Part shown: piece by piece, positions 46,225 to 61,000 of the stretch | Position numbering within the stretch: the first letter of the stretch is position 1 | Layout: each line of letters begins with the position of its first letter | Source: Sipunculus nudus | Taxonomy: Eukaryota; Annelida; Sipuncula; Golfingiida; Sipunculidae | NCBI GenBank assembly: GCA_026874595.1 | Contig: CM049307.1 | Span: forward strand, 46,189,678-46,253,677 | Direction: 5' to 3' | DNA length: 64,000 nt | The notes under the pieces: generated by a model | Databases searched by the model: none | What the model was told of the DNA's origin: nothing | The model's input: only the letters and a program-made list of their open reading frames with translations | Translations under genes and position numbers: made by a program

Positions 46225-46274
<50 letters not shown>
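46225..46274. repeat. (AT)n microsatellite
   Basis: Uninterrupted AT run of about 50 bp. Confidence 0.95.
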
Positions 46275-46277
<3 letters not shown>

Positions 46278-46564
46278 GCACACCTTTATGTACTTACTCA
46301 AGTGTTACATAACAAAACCAGTTTAATTTAAGAGGTGATTTATAAATATAAAAAAAGTAAATTATTAAAAATGCACAACATATTGGCACACACACACACA
46401 TGATATATGAAATTTGTAAGATAATATTAAATAATAACACACACAAAACATATGTACACTCATGTGTATTTGGAAAATAATATTGGTTTAGCTGTATGAA
46501 CCAATAATCATTTAAAATTATTTTACAATTTGCTTAAACCATTAGAAATGTCATTAAAATTATT

Positions 46565-46567
<3 letters not shown>

Positions 46568-46616
<49 letters not shown>
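46568..46616. repeat. (TA)n microsatellite
   Basis: Uninterrupted TA run followed by CACAACA. Confidence 0.95.
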
Positions 46617-46620
<4 letters not shown>

Positions 46621-46996
46621 ACAAATGAGGTACAAAAGTATCTAGTATTATTATTTTAATACAAATACTTAATAGGCCTACATATCTGAAAGTTAGCTAA
46701 CATTATCACTTGTACATATGGCCATGCTTAAAAAATGAAACAATGTATACTTAAATATTTTCTAAACAAATAAGCACGTATAACTGAACATAATGGTGAT
46801 TTCAGTCAAATAGCTGATATTTGAATAAAGAAAAAAATAAAATATAATTATTATAAAGAATTATATCTCAAAATCACACACACACACATATATATATACA
46901 TATATACAAAATTAAAATACTTGTATATGTGCACTTGAAAACACTTTTAATATAGCAATACATATATAATTTGAAAGCATGTTTAATTTTTCAAGT

Positions 46997-47012
46997 TATA
47001 TATATATAATAT

Positions 47013-47075
<63 letters not shown>
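46997..47075. repeat. (TA)n microsatellite, interrupted
   Basis: TA run with two TAATA interruptions at its left end. Confidence 0.95.
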
Positions 47076-47078
<3 letters not shown>

Positions 47079-49070
47079 ATTAAAATATTGATACAGGTGT
47101 AAATAAACTATGACAATAGATATAGAATTTTTCATATGATACACACACAGATTTTATACCTTAAACATTTTAAAAATATTTTCAAATTCAGTTGAAATTA
47201 GTTGTATTTTAAACATAATAAAATAATAAATAAATCCTAAAATAAAAATTATATTATAACTACTTATTAAAATCATTTGAAAAAGTATTTGAAAATATAT
47301 GTTGTTAGGGTTTGGTGAGGCAATAAGAAGTGTATGAGGGCTTTAGGCCTTTTAATATGGGTTAACTTGATGTGTCATGACAGCTAGTGATAAGCTCATG
47401 AGCAGGTTACAAGTCTATGAGTGATGTCATTTGTCCTTATCTCCTATTGGTTCTCTGCTGGGTCATGCCATATTCATGAGCTGATCATGTGATAGGCAAA
47501 CACATGCAGCCCCCATAGGAAAGTTTTGTATGTGTCATGTTCAGCCACTGTCACTGTGTTGTATACTGATTTGAATAAATCTGTTAAAATATTTAAGCTT
47601 CATAGACAGAAAGAATAGCATCTTGTCATATTGCAGTTTTACATAGTTAGTTGTCTGAATTCATTATATCAGGTCACATCTTTGAAATATTCTGCCAAGT
47701 ATTAATACAAGAGATGCATATGGAAGCACACGCCTCTTTTTTTTATCTGTAACTTTTAAGTTTTGTTTGACAGTCTTTTCATAAAATAAATGTTCAGAGT
47801 AAAAACTGACTTTTCTTTTGTCATACACTAAGTGTCACTGGTTGAATGCTATCAGAAACGTTTGTACGATTTTTACAACAGGTGTGACTCTTCTATCTTA
47901 TCTGATACATATATTGCTAGTACTTGCTTTGTTTTTCTCTGGCCCAATCAAATGTGTCACCCCAATTGGACAGTTTATTGAACCATAGTTGTAAACCTAT
48001 TGTAAAATTGACCCGGAAACATTATGGTGAAAGATTTGGTATTGAAACTTGTTAGTATATCAATGATCAATCTGACAGAAAATGCCACAGTCAGAGATTT
48101 ATGACTGACTGAATGTGAAAAGTCAGAGACACTGAAAATGTAGATCAGGCTAAACATTAAAGATATGGAGGAAAAACTCATAGATGGGTTTGCAAGTTTA
48201 GAATGTGAAAATGCAATATAAGGATCGACCTACCCCACGGCCACTTTTGTGGCCTTCCTGGTCCTATGTTGGGTCCATTCAGCATAAAACCTCACCAGGT
48301 TGGTGTGTTTGGCCTTTATATGCCACCCTGCAGTGGTTTCCATTCGGAAATAAGTCCAGCATTTTTTACTTGACCAAAAACAGGCCCCAATGTCAGCTGC
48401 TTGACCATTCCCCTTAGTCATGCCAGGGCGACTTCACAACAGTGTCATGAGGTATTTGCTTGGAAACCACTCTTAGTGACAATGTTCAACAAACTGTACC
48501 ATCAGTCCAGGTGGGCTGTCACTCACACAGGATCACATATACCAGTGCTTGACCCAGAGCTAATTATTAGGACCTATCAGAGCTCTCTCATATCATTCAC
48601 CCAGTTCTAGTTAGGGGTGGTCTGTCTTCATGGTGGAGGGAGTGTTCAGGCTCTCTGCACCAAGTAGACAAAATTGCTGTTGCTCTGCAAACTCCTGCAA
48701 CTTTCTCCTTTGTGCCCTGGGCTGGGCAGTCTCTGATCATGTTGGGCTGTCCTTGCTTGTTTTTGCACTGGGCTTGGTGTAGCATCTACAGAATAATAGA
48801 GTCTAGCTATCTCATCTCTACCTTTTCAAATTTGTAATTACTTTTGGTCACAATAATCAAAGCAAATCAATTTCCATGTTGCTTAGGGAGCCGGATATAC
48901 ATCCTTGTGAGTACAGAAGTTCTTTACTTGTTACTTTTACCACCCATACACACTGTTCATTGGGTTAAGGGATATTCTATTTTTTCCTGCATTTGTATGT
49001 AACATCCTTTCATGTTTGTTGATAATAGTGTGAATGATTATCTATAATCATTCTATTTTTCATCATTCAG

Positions 49071-52000
49071 GTAGCATCATGAAAGTCAAGGAGATTGACA
49101 GGACGGCTAATATAGCCTGGTCCCCAGCTACGCAGCATCCTATCTACCTGGCAGCAGGAACTGCAGCCCAGCAGCTGGATGCTACCTTTAGGTGAGTAAA
49201 TATATAAAATAACGCCTCAGGTGTGGAAATGATACAGGTGTAATCATCCATACATTAGTTTCATAATTAATTGGGTAATTTTGCAAACCAGGTGGAAAAA
49301 ATTTCAGTTGGGAATAATCTTATTGATAATTCTTGGCATGAACATCGTGTAACTTACATCACCCTATTTAAAATTGCAATCAGCCTCATTTATCCAAGCA
49401 TATTGATAAAAGTCATTGTCATTGCTATATAGATAAAATGAATTAGTAACTGCAATCTAATAACAAGTTAATTATCAAGTATCAGGTATTGAGTTTTGGA
49501 ACTTTAGTGGCAATGGAAGTAAATTTGCAGTTTATATATTCTAATATTTAAATTAAATTTTCAGCACAAATGCTGCTCTAGAAATCTACACATTAAACCC
49601 ATCTGAGCCAGGTCTGCAGATGGAACTGGCTGGAAGCATTCCATCAGACTTCAGGTGAGTATCCAGAAATTAATCCATTTCAGTTAAGAGGGTGCTATTC
49701 TAAAATTTTCTTTCAAAATTGTGTTAGTATTTAAGTTCAGAATTGTTTGTTGTAATCCTATAATTCATCAAATTTTGTTGTACTTTTCTGTTATTTTATA
49801 ATAAGAGCAAAACTACCATGCGTCTTGAACTTTGTAAATAAATTTATTTGGTGTAAAATACTTTCCTGAACATAATTACCTTGTATGTTAAAAGTATGTT
49901 CCAATATGTTGACTATCAGTAGGTCACCCCTTGACAGTGTCATAACACTTCACATCTTAGTTTTCTGACAGAGATTAAATTTTGTGAAACGGACAACCCC
50001 CAACCCCCCCCCCCCCCCTCCCAACCCCAACCACCAGACCCCACTACCCATGATGCCTCTCCCTAGCCTAGCAACAGAGTTTGTTGATTCAGTATTGTCA
50101 CTTTTGCCAGCCATGACATCTGATGCAAGGCCTGACTGAAGTAAATGGTCATGCCATCAAAATGTTAATCTCGGGGAAAAAAACTGAATGAGCTTAAAGC
50201 ACCACACAAAACTGAGCTTAGGAAAGGTTTTAGATGGTCATAATTAGTGTTTTTACCAATTAATTGATTACATTGATGACTGGTGATTTTCTTTCATAAT
50301 CAGTTAAATAGGTTGCATCTTTTATAATCAATCACAAATGATTATGTATAAGCCTGAAAAAAAGTGGTATTATCAAGAAAAGAAATAAGTCCTATCCTGA
50401 ACTTTGAGCAGTGGATAAGTATCATGGACCTGGCAGTTACCTATATCTTTAAACTTTACCTAAAAAAATAATAAAATAATTATATTTTATATTGCATAAA
50501 ATAATTGGTTAATAATCAATTATCCGGTGTTTTTCTCTTGATCATCAAGCATGATTTTACAACCATTTTCCACAACTAGTCATGATGAACACCTGTCATC
50601 TGTTGTGATATGTTTCTTACAGGTTTCACAAGCTCTCCTGGGGAGGTTATGGAATGGACCAGGAAGACGGGAGCGCTCCGTCAGGGATGCTGGTGGGAGG
50701 AGCAGATAACGGAAACTTATTCATCTGGAATCCAGCCAAACTGTTGAACAATGAAGAAGCACTGGTGGACAAGCTGCAGAAGCATACTGGAGCTGTTGCA
50801 GCACTTGATTTTAACACATTCCAGGTCAGTTAGAACATGTGTACAAATAATATTTGAAAGTTCCAATTTTTACAAGCCATGGTCCTATTTGAAAAATAAA
50901 AATGCACAGTATCTTATATATTAAATGTAATTTTAACTATTATATTTAAAATGTACACTTGGATTTAATGGGATAAGGATACTCATAAAATTTAACCTGT
51001 TGGCATTCCTGTCTATTTTAAAGATAAGATTGAAACTCCTGCATTTCCACTGAAATGTTCCATATATGCTTTTAAAGTTTAAGCTGCCAAGTGAAACATG
51101 AGTTATTTTGTTCACATGTTTATATTATTGTCATGAGTCATGTGTGTGCCATATATCAAGCATGCTTACATGTAAATTTTAACAATGGCTTTATCGCCAA
51201 TGTCAGAAAAAAATTTTAAACTTTTTACATCTTGAACTGATTCTATACAAACCAATCTAGTATAACTGTGTGTAAACTGTATGATGCTTTCCCTGAGCTG
51301 CTGGAGTGATGAATCTCCCCCGTGTTTTTGCAGAAGAACCTGCTTGCATCTGGCGCCAGTGACTCAGAGATCTACATTTGGGATCTGAACAACCCCACGA
51401 AGCCAATGACACCAGGAGCCAAGTCACAGGTAGGCACTTCTAAAGAAATTATGATATTTCTGTTCAAAGCCAGCTATTTAATTACCTTTCTATAGAATTT
51501 GTAATTTTAGGCTTACTCTGTGTTCCTATTAATGAACTCTGGGTAATTATTGTAAGGAAAAGTTCTTATAACACCTTTGATGGGGATGTTTGAGCTTGTT
51601 TATATACAAGCTGCTAGTAAACACAGCAATGTTGACAAATGGGAAAAACCATGTAACCTAAAGTGGTTGGTTGCATATGTGTTGAAGCTGAAATGTCAAT
51701 AGTTGCAAAACCCCCTTTACAAAACCCTGGTTCATCTGACTTGCACCAGATGTCCTTGTTGAATGTGACTGCCAGCGCCCCCCCCCCCCCCATTATAAAC
51801 ACATAGATATGAACCAAACAGCCTGTGTGCTCTGAGATCAGCATTTTCTGGCCTATATTTATAAATGGTTCAAGAGATTTAGTTACCTTATAGACATCAG
51901 ATATTGGAATAGGCCCATTTAAGGAATACTTTCATATGAGAAAGATAGCAGAATTCAAACTGTTTCAAATTTGATTTTATCTTGGTTGACACAGACTGTT

Positions 52001-55000
52001 TGTTTTCCAGCCACCAGATGACGTGACATGTCTTTCTTGGAACAAACAAGTGCAGCACATCCTGGCATCCACCTACGCAGGGCGCTGTGTTGTTTGGGAT
52101 CTTAGGAAAAACGAGCCCATCATCAAAATCAGTGACAGTATGTCCCGGGTAAGACATTATAAATATCCACTTCCAGTTTGCTAGATTCCTGGTGTTGACT
52201 ATGAAGGCTAGGTCTCTCAGGAACATTTTGATATTTATCAGTGGAGTTTTGTAATTTGTTTACCATCTACTTGGTATGTTTTATGTGTTCGTTAAAACTT
52301 TGAGTTCTCTTATTGAACAAAACATCATGTAAATGAAGTTTAGTATAAAATTATGTTGCAGGTTATTAAGATGTATGCTAAAGCTAGTTTTTTTATATCT
52401 GTGGGTAAAATTGAGAAGAAAATTGTTTGTCAAAATAAATTTTGATGTTTGTCTAACTCCTCTGTAACCTTATTAAAGTATGGTATTGAGAAATAGGAAT
52501 ATTGTTTTCTCCCAGTCAGTGTTTTGTACAGTAAGCAGTTGCTAAATTTGGTTTTAACCTTTTTTATGAGAATCCCTGTCACTGAAAGATTGAATTTGTC
52601 ATTATATTTATTACAGATAAAGTGCAAGTTGGTGGCATGGCATCCAGAGGTGGCCACACAACTATGTCTGACATCAGAGGATGACCATACACCAGTTATA
52701 CAGCTGTGGGATCTCCGTTTTGCTACCTCACCACTGAAAACACTAGAAAACCACCAAAGGTGAGATCAGTCAAATTCCTCTCTGAGCAAAAAAACACATA
52801 TGAAAAATTTTTATTTCATTATATCCTCATTCCATCTTAGAAGGGATGTATTATGATGAACCCATGCTCTTTCTGTCAATACGTGCATTAACTTTGTGTC
52901 ATGATGATCACTTACCGTTGTTATGAGGAATTTTCATGAAAAAGACCATAAATACTAACCAAAAGATTATTTCAACGGAGTAAGATTATAGATAAAATCA
53001 ACATACAGTGGAATCTCCTTACGGGCACCTCAGTACAAAGAGCACCTCCTATTTACGGCAACTTACAAGCAGTCCCTCGAAAGTAGGTCTCCAAATCGAT
53101 AACCCCTACTGAGGGCACCTCTCTATTGAGGGCGAAATGTCTGGTCCTGTTGGTGTCTGTAGCTCAGAGGTTCTACTGTATATTTTATGAGGTTAGAAGT
53201 CATCAGGCTACTTTGTGGAGTGGCTGCGATAACTTACCAGGAGCATGATGGATTTTTATGAAACTTAACTGAAATATTAACCAATATAATCTCATCTAAG
53301 TTTGATTCATTTCAAAATCCATGCATATTTTATGAGGTCAGAGGTTACAAGACTTTGGTGGCACACACAATGGGCATATTATGCACTTTTGCTGTGCTCT
53401 TTCTTTTTTATTTGTGGCTTTGTTGAAGACAACTTTGTGGTTAAATGTACATATTTGTGGCATATTATGAAAACAAGGGAGATCCACTGTGAAAATATAC
53501 AATTTGCATGCAACCCTTGATAATTTAATCACAGAGCTGTTAAAGATCATAGTGATATGCATTCAATATACATACTTAACTTGTGTCAACTGCCGTATTG
53601 ACATTTGTACTTTCTTTCCTCTGTGAGCTTTGAGTGTGTAGATCAGGGTATCATAAAATCCTGGGACAACCAGGGTAGTATACTGAAAAATATAATGTCA
53701 GTTTTTAATAACTTTTTTTCATGTCATTCAGTTAAATGTTAAAGTTCCCATTTTCAGTACAAATATTCATTAAATGTTTTATTTCATTACAGGGGCATCT
53801 TATCCATTGCTTGGTGCCCACAGGACCCAGATCTGTTACTGACCTGCGGTAAAGACAACCGCATTCTCTGCTGGAACCCCAACTCAAGCTCACAGACAGG
53901 AGAGGTAACTTTTCATATTTATACTTAGCTAAAGATTGTATATGCTACAGACCTTGCTCATTAATAAGCTAAATTATCTTGAATTAAGTATTATTACACA
54001 TTAAATAGAAAACCCTATAAACCCAAAGTTTCCTTTTGAACCATCAATAATAGGCATGCCATAGACAAAATGAATTCAAACTTAATTACTGGTCCTTATA
54101 TACCCCATTTTGGACAATAAATGTCTTTGTGATAAGATGATATTCATATTATAGAGTTATCAGTGAGATTTTGACCAAGATTTATATATCATTTTCTTTG
54201 AGAATTTTGATAATAAATCTCCCCTCCTAGACATATAGTGTTTGGTCTTTGGTCATTCGTCAGCATCTGGAATTAGTGTGGTCTGTTTCAGTTCTTATGA
54301 ACGCAATAACTTTTTAACCACACAATATATTTTCATGAAATTTGATATGTGAATTGTTTCTTCCAAAACCTCAGAAGATTTAAAAAATTTGAGGTCTTGA
54401 CTTCATCTTCAGGGTCAGATCTTCAGAATTTTGAGATTTTTGTGAACCCCACAACTTTTGAAGTACTCCATATATTTTTCATCAAAATTGAGGATGGAGG
54501 GGCCCATAGGAAGGAGAGACAAATATTTCTTTGTGACTGCAAAAAACAAACTCATTCTAGTTTTACTTTATCTTGGATAATTTTATTTATCTTAAGAGAT
54601 GAGGTTGCTTCATCTTGTAATAAAATATTATCAGGTTTAGCTAATAGTTATACACTTACAATACTTTTTCATGGTTTATATTTATACTGTTCAAGGTTAA
54701 CTTTCTTTTTTAGGTTAGGCAGAAGGTGATTGTAAAATGAGTAAATCTTTGGGACTTCATAATTCGGGGTATTATTTGGTATTTGGTGAAAGGTTCTTAA
54801 TTAATCTTAAATGTCAAGCTTGTCACTCTTGATTTATTGATTAATTATGATATGTCACAAGCAAACATGTATGAATCATATTAATCCATGAGCTGCATTC
54901 TTCTTTGAGCGTAATTTTATTTGACACTTTCTTTATTTGTCAATTTGCACTCACATTGAATAGCATGGTCTTACATATTACATTTTCTTTTCATGGTTTG

Positions 55001-58000
55001 GGAAATTAAAACTAGTGAATGGAATTTTAAAATTCTACATGCACCCCCAGACTTTGCAAAAAAAAAAAATGATACTCAGGCATGTTTTTGTTATACAGGA
55101 AAGTGACAGAGTGAATGTTTACCTGAAGTAATGAGTGCCTAATGTCTGTGTATTTCACTTAACATTTATATTTATGCTTTGAAAATGGAACTGTTGTAAA
55201 AGCAGACTGTCATGGACCTCGTTTTTTGAAGTCTAATAATTTAATATTCACTTTGTAACTAATGTTGAAGTTGTTTTAAATTTGTAAAACAAATTAGAAA
55301 ATATTTCATGAATAGTGCTTTTTCTTTGACAGTCAGTGATCAAAGACCCCAAATCTTATCATTCATTCATCTGTATACCAACAGGTGGTTTATGAGTTGC
55401 CCACCAGCAACCAGTGGTGTTTTGATGTACAGTGGTGCCCCCGTAATCCTGCTGTTATCTCTTCATGCTCATTTGATGGCCACATCAGTATCTACTCTCT
55501 AATGGGAGGAGTCCAAGAAGAACAGACGCAAGCCAGCCAGGTAAATATACATGTATTACAGATGATTCTCTGATGGTAGCACATCTGTATTTTAGAGCTT
55601 TTACATAATTTGTAAATAAGTCATCTTCCCCCCTACCACCCTCCTGCCCCCATGCCTCACCTTATTAGAAGAAAACTGAAATTGATTACTTAAAAAATGG
55701 GGGCAAAAAATGTACATTTTATAGAATTTCAAATGTTGCATGTGGATTGTAACATTCCTTTCTTCTTACATATGTACAAGTAATACAGTGTAACCGGTGT
55801 AATAAGACTCTCCTTCGGACTAGCCTAAAGTGGTCTTAATTAAAAGGTAGTCTTTATTATATAGGTAAGTTATAACCAATTTGAATGCTTTTGGTTCATT
55901 TAAGGTTGGTCTTGATAGATAGGTGGTCTTATTAAATAGGTGGACTTTCAGACAGGTTCCACTGTCATGATAATCTGCACCTGAGCTTACTTTCTTGGAA
56001 TGGCCTAAAAAACAGGATAAGCTTGATTTACTTTGTTTGCTACAGATTTTATAGTTGATGATTGTTGAACTAAAGCATACTAAAAAAGTATACTAAAATG
56101 CATCATTTTGTATGATTGCCACAAGATATAGACACTTTTAGTCATGTTCTTTTCATCAGTGGCAATAGCTTGAATATTCTATCATATAACTTACTGTGTC
56201 ATAGCAACCAGAGCCAGAAGAAAGGGCAAGTACAGTTTTTTAGAAACAAACAAAATAAACCATGTGGCTACAATGACTTCTTGGATAGGCAGATATTGAT
56301 ATAAATGTGATCAGTTCTGATTGTGTTTACATCAAAATTAGCACACTAATTATGATTTCTGTTAACATGAAACATATACAATCATATTGCAATTATGACT
56401 TCTTGCTAAATAAATAATATCTTTATTATACAAATTGCTATATGTGATTTGATGTATGTCAAAAAAGGAATATTCTTTAGTTTGCTTTACAATAAGGTTA
56501 TCAAATGTGATAACAAAGACCCAATGAATTTTAATTTGAGAGACAGAAACAGATTATATAATCACAAGGTATGGTAAAAGGGCAATATAAGTGACCTGCA
56601 AAAAATCTTGCCTGGTGACGGTGACCATGCTGAGGGGAGCCAGGCCCTGTGCGTCCTTTAATGGAAACTGGTGACACGAAAGTTTGATGCCAGGGTGGGT
56701 TTTTTTACGCATTCAGGGGACAGGGGCATGGAGTAATTTCTGCGGCCTGGACACGGACCAACTTCACCTGCTGTTGTTTAAAGGCAAAAAAAATAAAACA
56801 CCTGTCCCTGGGCAAAAAGCTGGGGGGGCCCTCCGGCCAATCACAGCAGCCCTTTTACAGGCTGGTCAAGTGTTTGCCCCAGCAGCATGACCACTGGCTA
56901 TGGCCAAGTGGCCACCCTTGCTGGCCCCATCGGGTAGAATAAAAAAACCCATGCTTCTGAAAGGAAAGAACCTTCCTTGGGCCAGCAGAAAAGGGACTAA
57001 CACACCAGCAGGGGAGGTTTTGCATTGAAGGAAGGCTGCAGCGGCTGGGCAGGCACTTATTTTGCAGTTTTAGCCAAGTTTTAATTGTGTAATTTAAAAG
57101 TCACAGATTTATTTAATTTTTGTTGTTGACTATGAAATTAAAATATTATCAGATGATTCTTTATATTGGGAGGATCAGCCACAGCTAAAAGAACACCAAA
57201 GGACCTGTGCTGTTTGCTTTTGGTTTATGTCACAATAGCTGATGTGTTTACTACATACACTTTGTCTATTCATTTACATATCCAATGTTTTAGATATCAG
57301 ATAACAAAATTATTGCATGTTAACAAAGAACAAATAATTTCATTACAAATTTAAAAATTTAAATTATTATATCTCTTTGCTTAAAATCTGGTATACATAA
57401 CATAATATTACCCTTGGTGTATGGTATGATTTGATGGTTTATATGTCATTTTATAAATCATAAATTCTGTAGCAAGAGCTCCTCATGTAGAAGAAATTAT
57501 ATTTCCCCTTCTGTTCCTATCTCATATTTTGAATGATTGAGACACATAAGTATTTTAAGCCATGGGAAAGAGAAGAGTTAAAAATAGAAAACCAGATGAT
57601 GGACAGTAATTAACTCATCAATGACAGGCAGAGCTACTTTTCAAGATGAACTTAAGACTTGCTATATAATTGATATGCAACTGTTTATTTTCCACATACA
57701 CACATTAAGTCATACAGGGGATTTAAATTTTTATCTCGTTAAATTTCAGCAGGTTGCAGACTCCTTCCCTGCTGATCCATTTGCTCAAGTCGGTCGTGCA
57801 GCCCAGCCCACTCAGCAGCAGCCAAAGATTGCTCTCAGCAAGGCACCTAAGTGGTTGCGCAGGCCAGTCGGGGCTTCATTTGGGGTAAGATAATGTTGTA
57901 TATTCATAACTGTGACTTAACTGGCACATTTTGTACTTAGGGTAAGAAAAGTGATGAATATGGTAAGATTTGAGGATACAGTGAGCAAGTGATATTAAAA

Positions 58001-61000
58001 GCCTGGACAGTCCAGGGGTAACATGCTCAGCTCACTCTGCTTGGCTGTTAGAGTGGGATGTAGTGGCTTAGTCATTTTTGGTGGTTTTCTCTGCATCCTC
58101 TGGTTTTCTCCACTCTTACTGACTACTGAGTGCCAACGTTTGAGCCATTGAGCGTGCCTTGTATGAGTTATTGTAACTTGTTGTACAATCCATGTAAAAT
58201 AAATAGGTTAATATTTAAAGTTTATATCTCTTATTAATATTGCCTGTAAGGTAAATATATGAAGTGTCAGAATTTTTCTGATATATAAAATTAAAGTGAA
58301 AATAATTTAACAGAGCATTGCATTTTAAAGATTAAATAGAAAACTTCTTTCATAGAGATTTTTGTAGAGATTTTCTGTTTCACCTTTTTTTATATTTGTT
58401 GATTTTCAGTTTGGTGGAAAACTTGTCACGTTTGAACACACCAAGGCACAGCCGAACCAGCCGGCCCAGCATGGTGTTCAGCGATCAGTCCATATAAGTC
58501 AGGTGGTCACTGAGCATGACCTGGTGTCACGCTCAAATCAACTGGAAAGTGCCTTGGCCAACCAACAGTATGCAGAATTCTGTAACCTGAAGATCGCAAA
58601 CAGCAAAGATCCCATGGAGGAAAACATGTGGAACTTCCTGAAGGTATCAGCGCAGACAATCAATGTCAAAACTGATTTTCTTCAAAAAATTAATTTTCTT
58701 GCCCTATTCCCTATCATTTCTTGCAATAAGAAAAAATATCCTATGGCAAGAAAATCTTCCAGGGAGTGGGCCAAGAAAATCTTTTAGGGAGTGGGCCAAG
58801 AAAATCTTTTAGTTAGTGGGCCAAGAAAATCTTTTAGGGAGTGGGCCAAGAAAATTTTTCATCTGATAAGAATTTTTTCTGGATCATTTTAGTTCCGATC
58901 AGAAAAATATACCATATGGCAAGACATAATACCTTGGGATATTATGATTAAGGAAATTTTCTGATGATTTGAGAATATATCTTAATTTAAGAAAATTAAT
59001 ATATATTTTCTTGACTTTCAGCATGCTGCCTATAAATCAAGAAAAAATATCTTGAGTATTTCTTGTCAAGAGAAATTTTTTGGATAAGAAACATAGTCTT
59101 TTCAAGAAAAAATTGTTGGCAGTGCACTCATGTTAACAAAACTTAAGTGTTATAATATTGAGATTTAATTTTTAATGTTTTTTTTCCACTGCCCCCCGGA
59201 AAAGGAAATAAAGAGAAATAAACAATTTAAAAAAAGTGAAAAAAATATGTACAAGACAATGTATGAGTTGAAAGTTATAGTTATAAGTTATAGAATGTAA
59301 GAGAGGCTAAATATGTGACATTCTCAGGGTTCACAATTGAGTTTTAAACCTGTTGCCTAGGTGTGATGAAGAGGAGTTAAAATTAAATGCTAACAAGGGC
59401 AGTAAGATAACTCAAGGGATATTTTGCATGGTCAGTAAGCTTCCAATTACTGTGTGTGTGCTTGTATCACCAACTGTATTCTGTCTGATAATAGTGGCTG
59501 GTTAAACTGATGATACACAGCTCTTTTTGTTAAAAAAATTACTATAAAACCTAGAAATTACCACTATTGAAGGAACCTCAATAAGTGGTCACATATTTTA
59601 GATTGTCAGCTAAGCGAGGTCTTGTATAAAGAGTATAAAGAGAAAAACAAGCATCTGGACCTTTAGGTGGTTCCTAAACTGAATGGGCAATTAGGTGAGG
59701 TATTACTGTATTAACATTTATATACAATACATATCATTATTATACAGAAGGCCTGTTTAATACAGATGATTATATATATAAAGTCTAACACTTGTGTAAT
59801 TGTATGAATTGTAAGATTAAAACTTTCTTATTTCTGTCCAGGTAAACTTTGAGAAGGAGCCAAGGACCAGATACCTACAACTGTTAGGATATGACCAAAA
59901 CGAACTCTCCAAGAAGGTATGTTGTTTCCCTTGTTCATTGCCTAATGGTAGTGTTAATATTACATGTAAGAACATACAAGTATTCAATATAAATGATAGA
60001 AACAACACAAAGAGATATGCAGCTAGCTCTCATGTGGTCAGTATTGGTCAAGACTGCACAAACATTTAGGTAATAGTTTCATTATTATTGGTTAAGAGTA
60101 TAAATATATGAATATATTTCTTATTTATAAAGTGATAACCTGATAAAAATGTTTTATTCAGAGGTTCCATGCATTCCTTTGGCATATTTATTTTGCTGGT
60201 TGCTTGAAAACTTATTAGATATACAAGTTTTAAAAAGTACATAGCACTGATTATATGTTACAGTGGAATGTCAGTCCTAAAACACCCATAGTAAGTCCAG
60301 TTATACAATGTATTTTTATATTTGCATGAAGATATAAAACTTAATCAGGTTTTGGGCACTTTACATATTCCATCACTGTGCAGTGTGTCAAAACCAGCAT
60401 TCTAATCTACTGTACATATGAAACTGTTGCGTATTGAATCAAAGATGGCATCTTTGTGTGTAAGGTCACCACCTCATACAGTGTACATAAATTCTATGCA
60501 TACTATGCTGTCCTTACCCATACCATTAAAACCAAATAAGTTTTCAATTCATTTTACCCACCAAGTCATAATATTCTCAGTCATTGCATGGGTTAATTTT
60601 GACAGATGTATACCAGTCATGATGTAAGCTCTTGACTGTGTTGTCAGACTTCCAACAGGAAAATTCAGCAGGAAAAGTCTGATAGTACTTGTGCCCACTG
60701 TCTTGATAAGTTATAAGTAAAATAAAAAAAAAGAATATTTTTATGGATTAGTATATATTTTGATCAGTGCAAATCTTTTCAAATTTTCACTTCATGATAA
60801 AACACAATTGCTTGCCCATTAAGTATCCAGGAATATTCAGTGGATAAATGGTTACATCATATTTGTGTTTATGTATGTGTACTCACATTCATATTAATAT
60901 CCATTCTGCTTTTGCATGAATCTTTCTTGATGTGAGAACCACAAAATTAAACCCCCCAAAAATAACCTCCAAAACGCAAAGCCCATAAAATTTTCTGAAT

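Larger units (their letters stand above)
41641..49070. other. Intergenic between SR gene and SEC31A
   Basis: Contains degenerate (AAT)n DNA at 41,655-41,930, the repeat related to 870-1125 at about 42,390-42,945, a possible promoter patch at 45,160-45,310, and a very AT-rich block with several (TA)n and (CA)n runs at 45,950-47,280. A moderately GC-rich patch at 48,200-48,790 shows no recognisable product. One or more untranslated SEC31A exons should lie here. Confidence 0.55.

Noticed and set aside
46096-46331. Tyr/Ile-repeat frames
   Set aside because: Translations of (TA)n microsatellite DNA.
47300-47600. Possible solo LTR (ATTGG box, AATAAA)
   Set aside because: No defined TG...CA ends and no target duplication found.
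48205-48790. Overlapping frames on both strands in a GC-richer patch
   Set aside because: No domain recognised, frames interrupt each other, and no splice structure linking to SEC31A.
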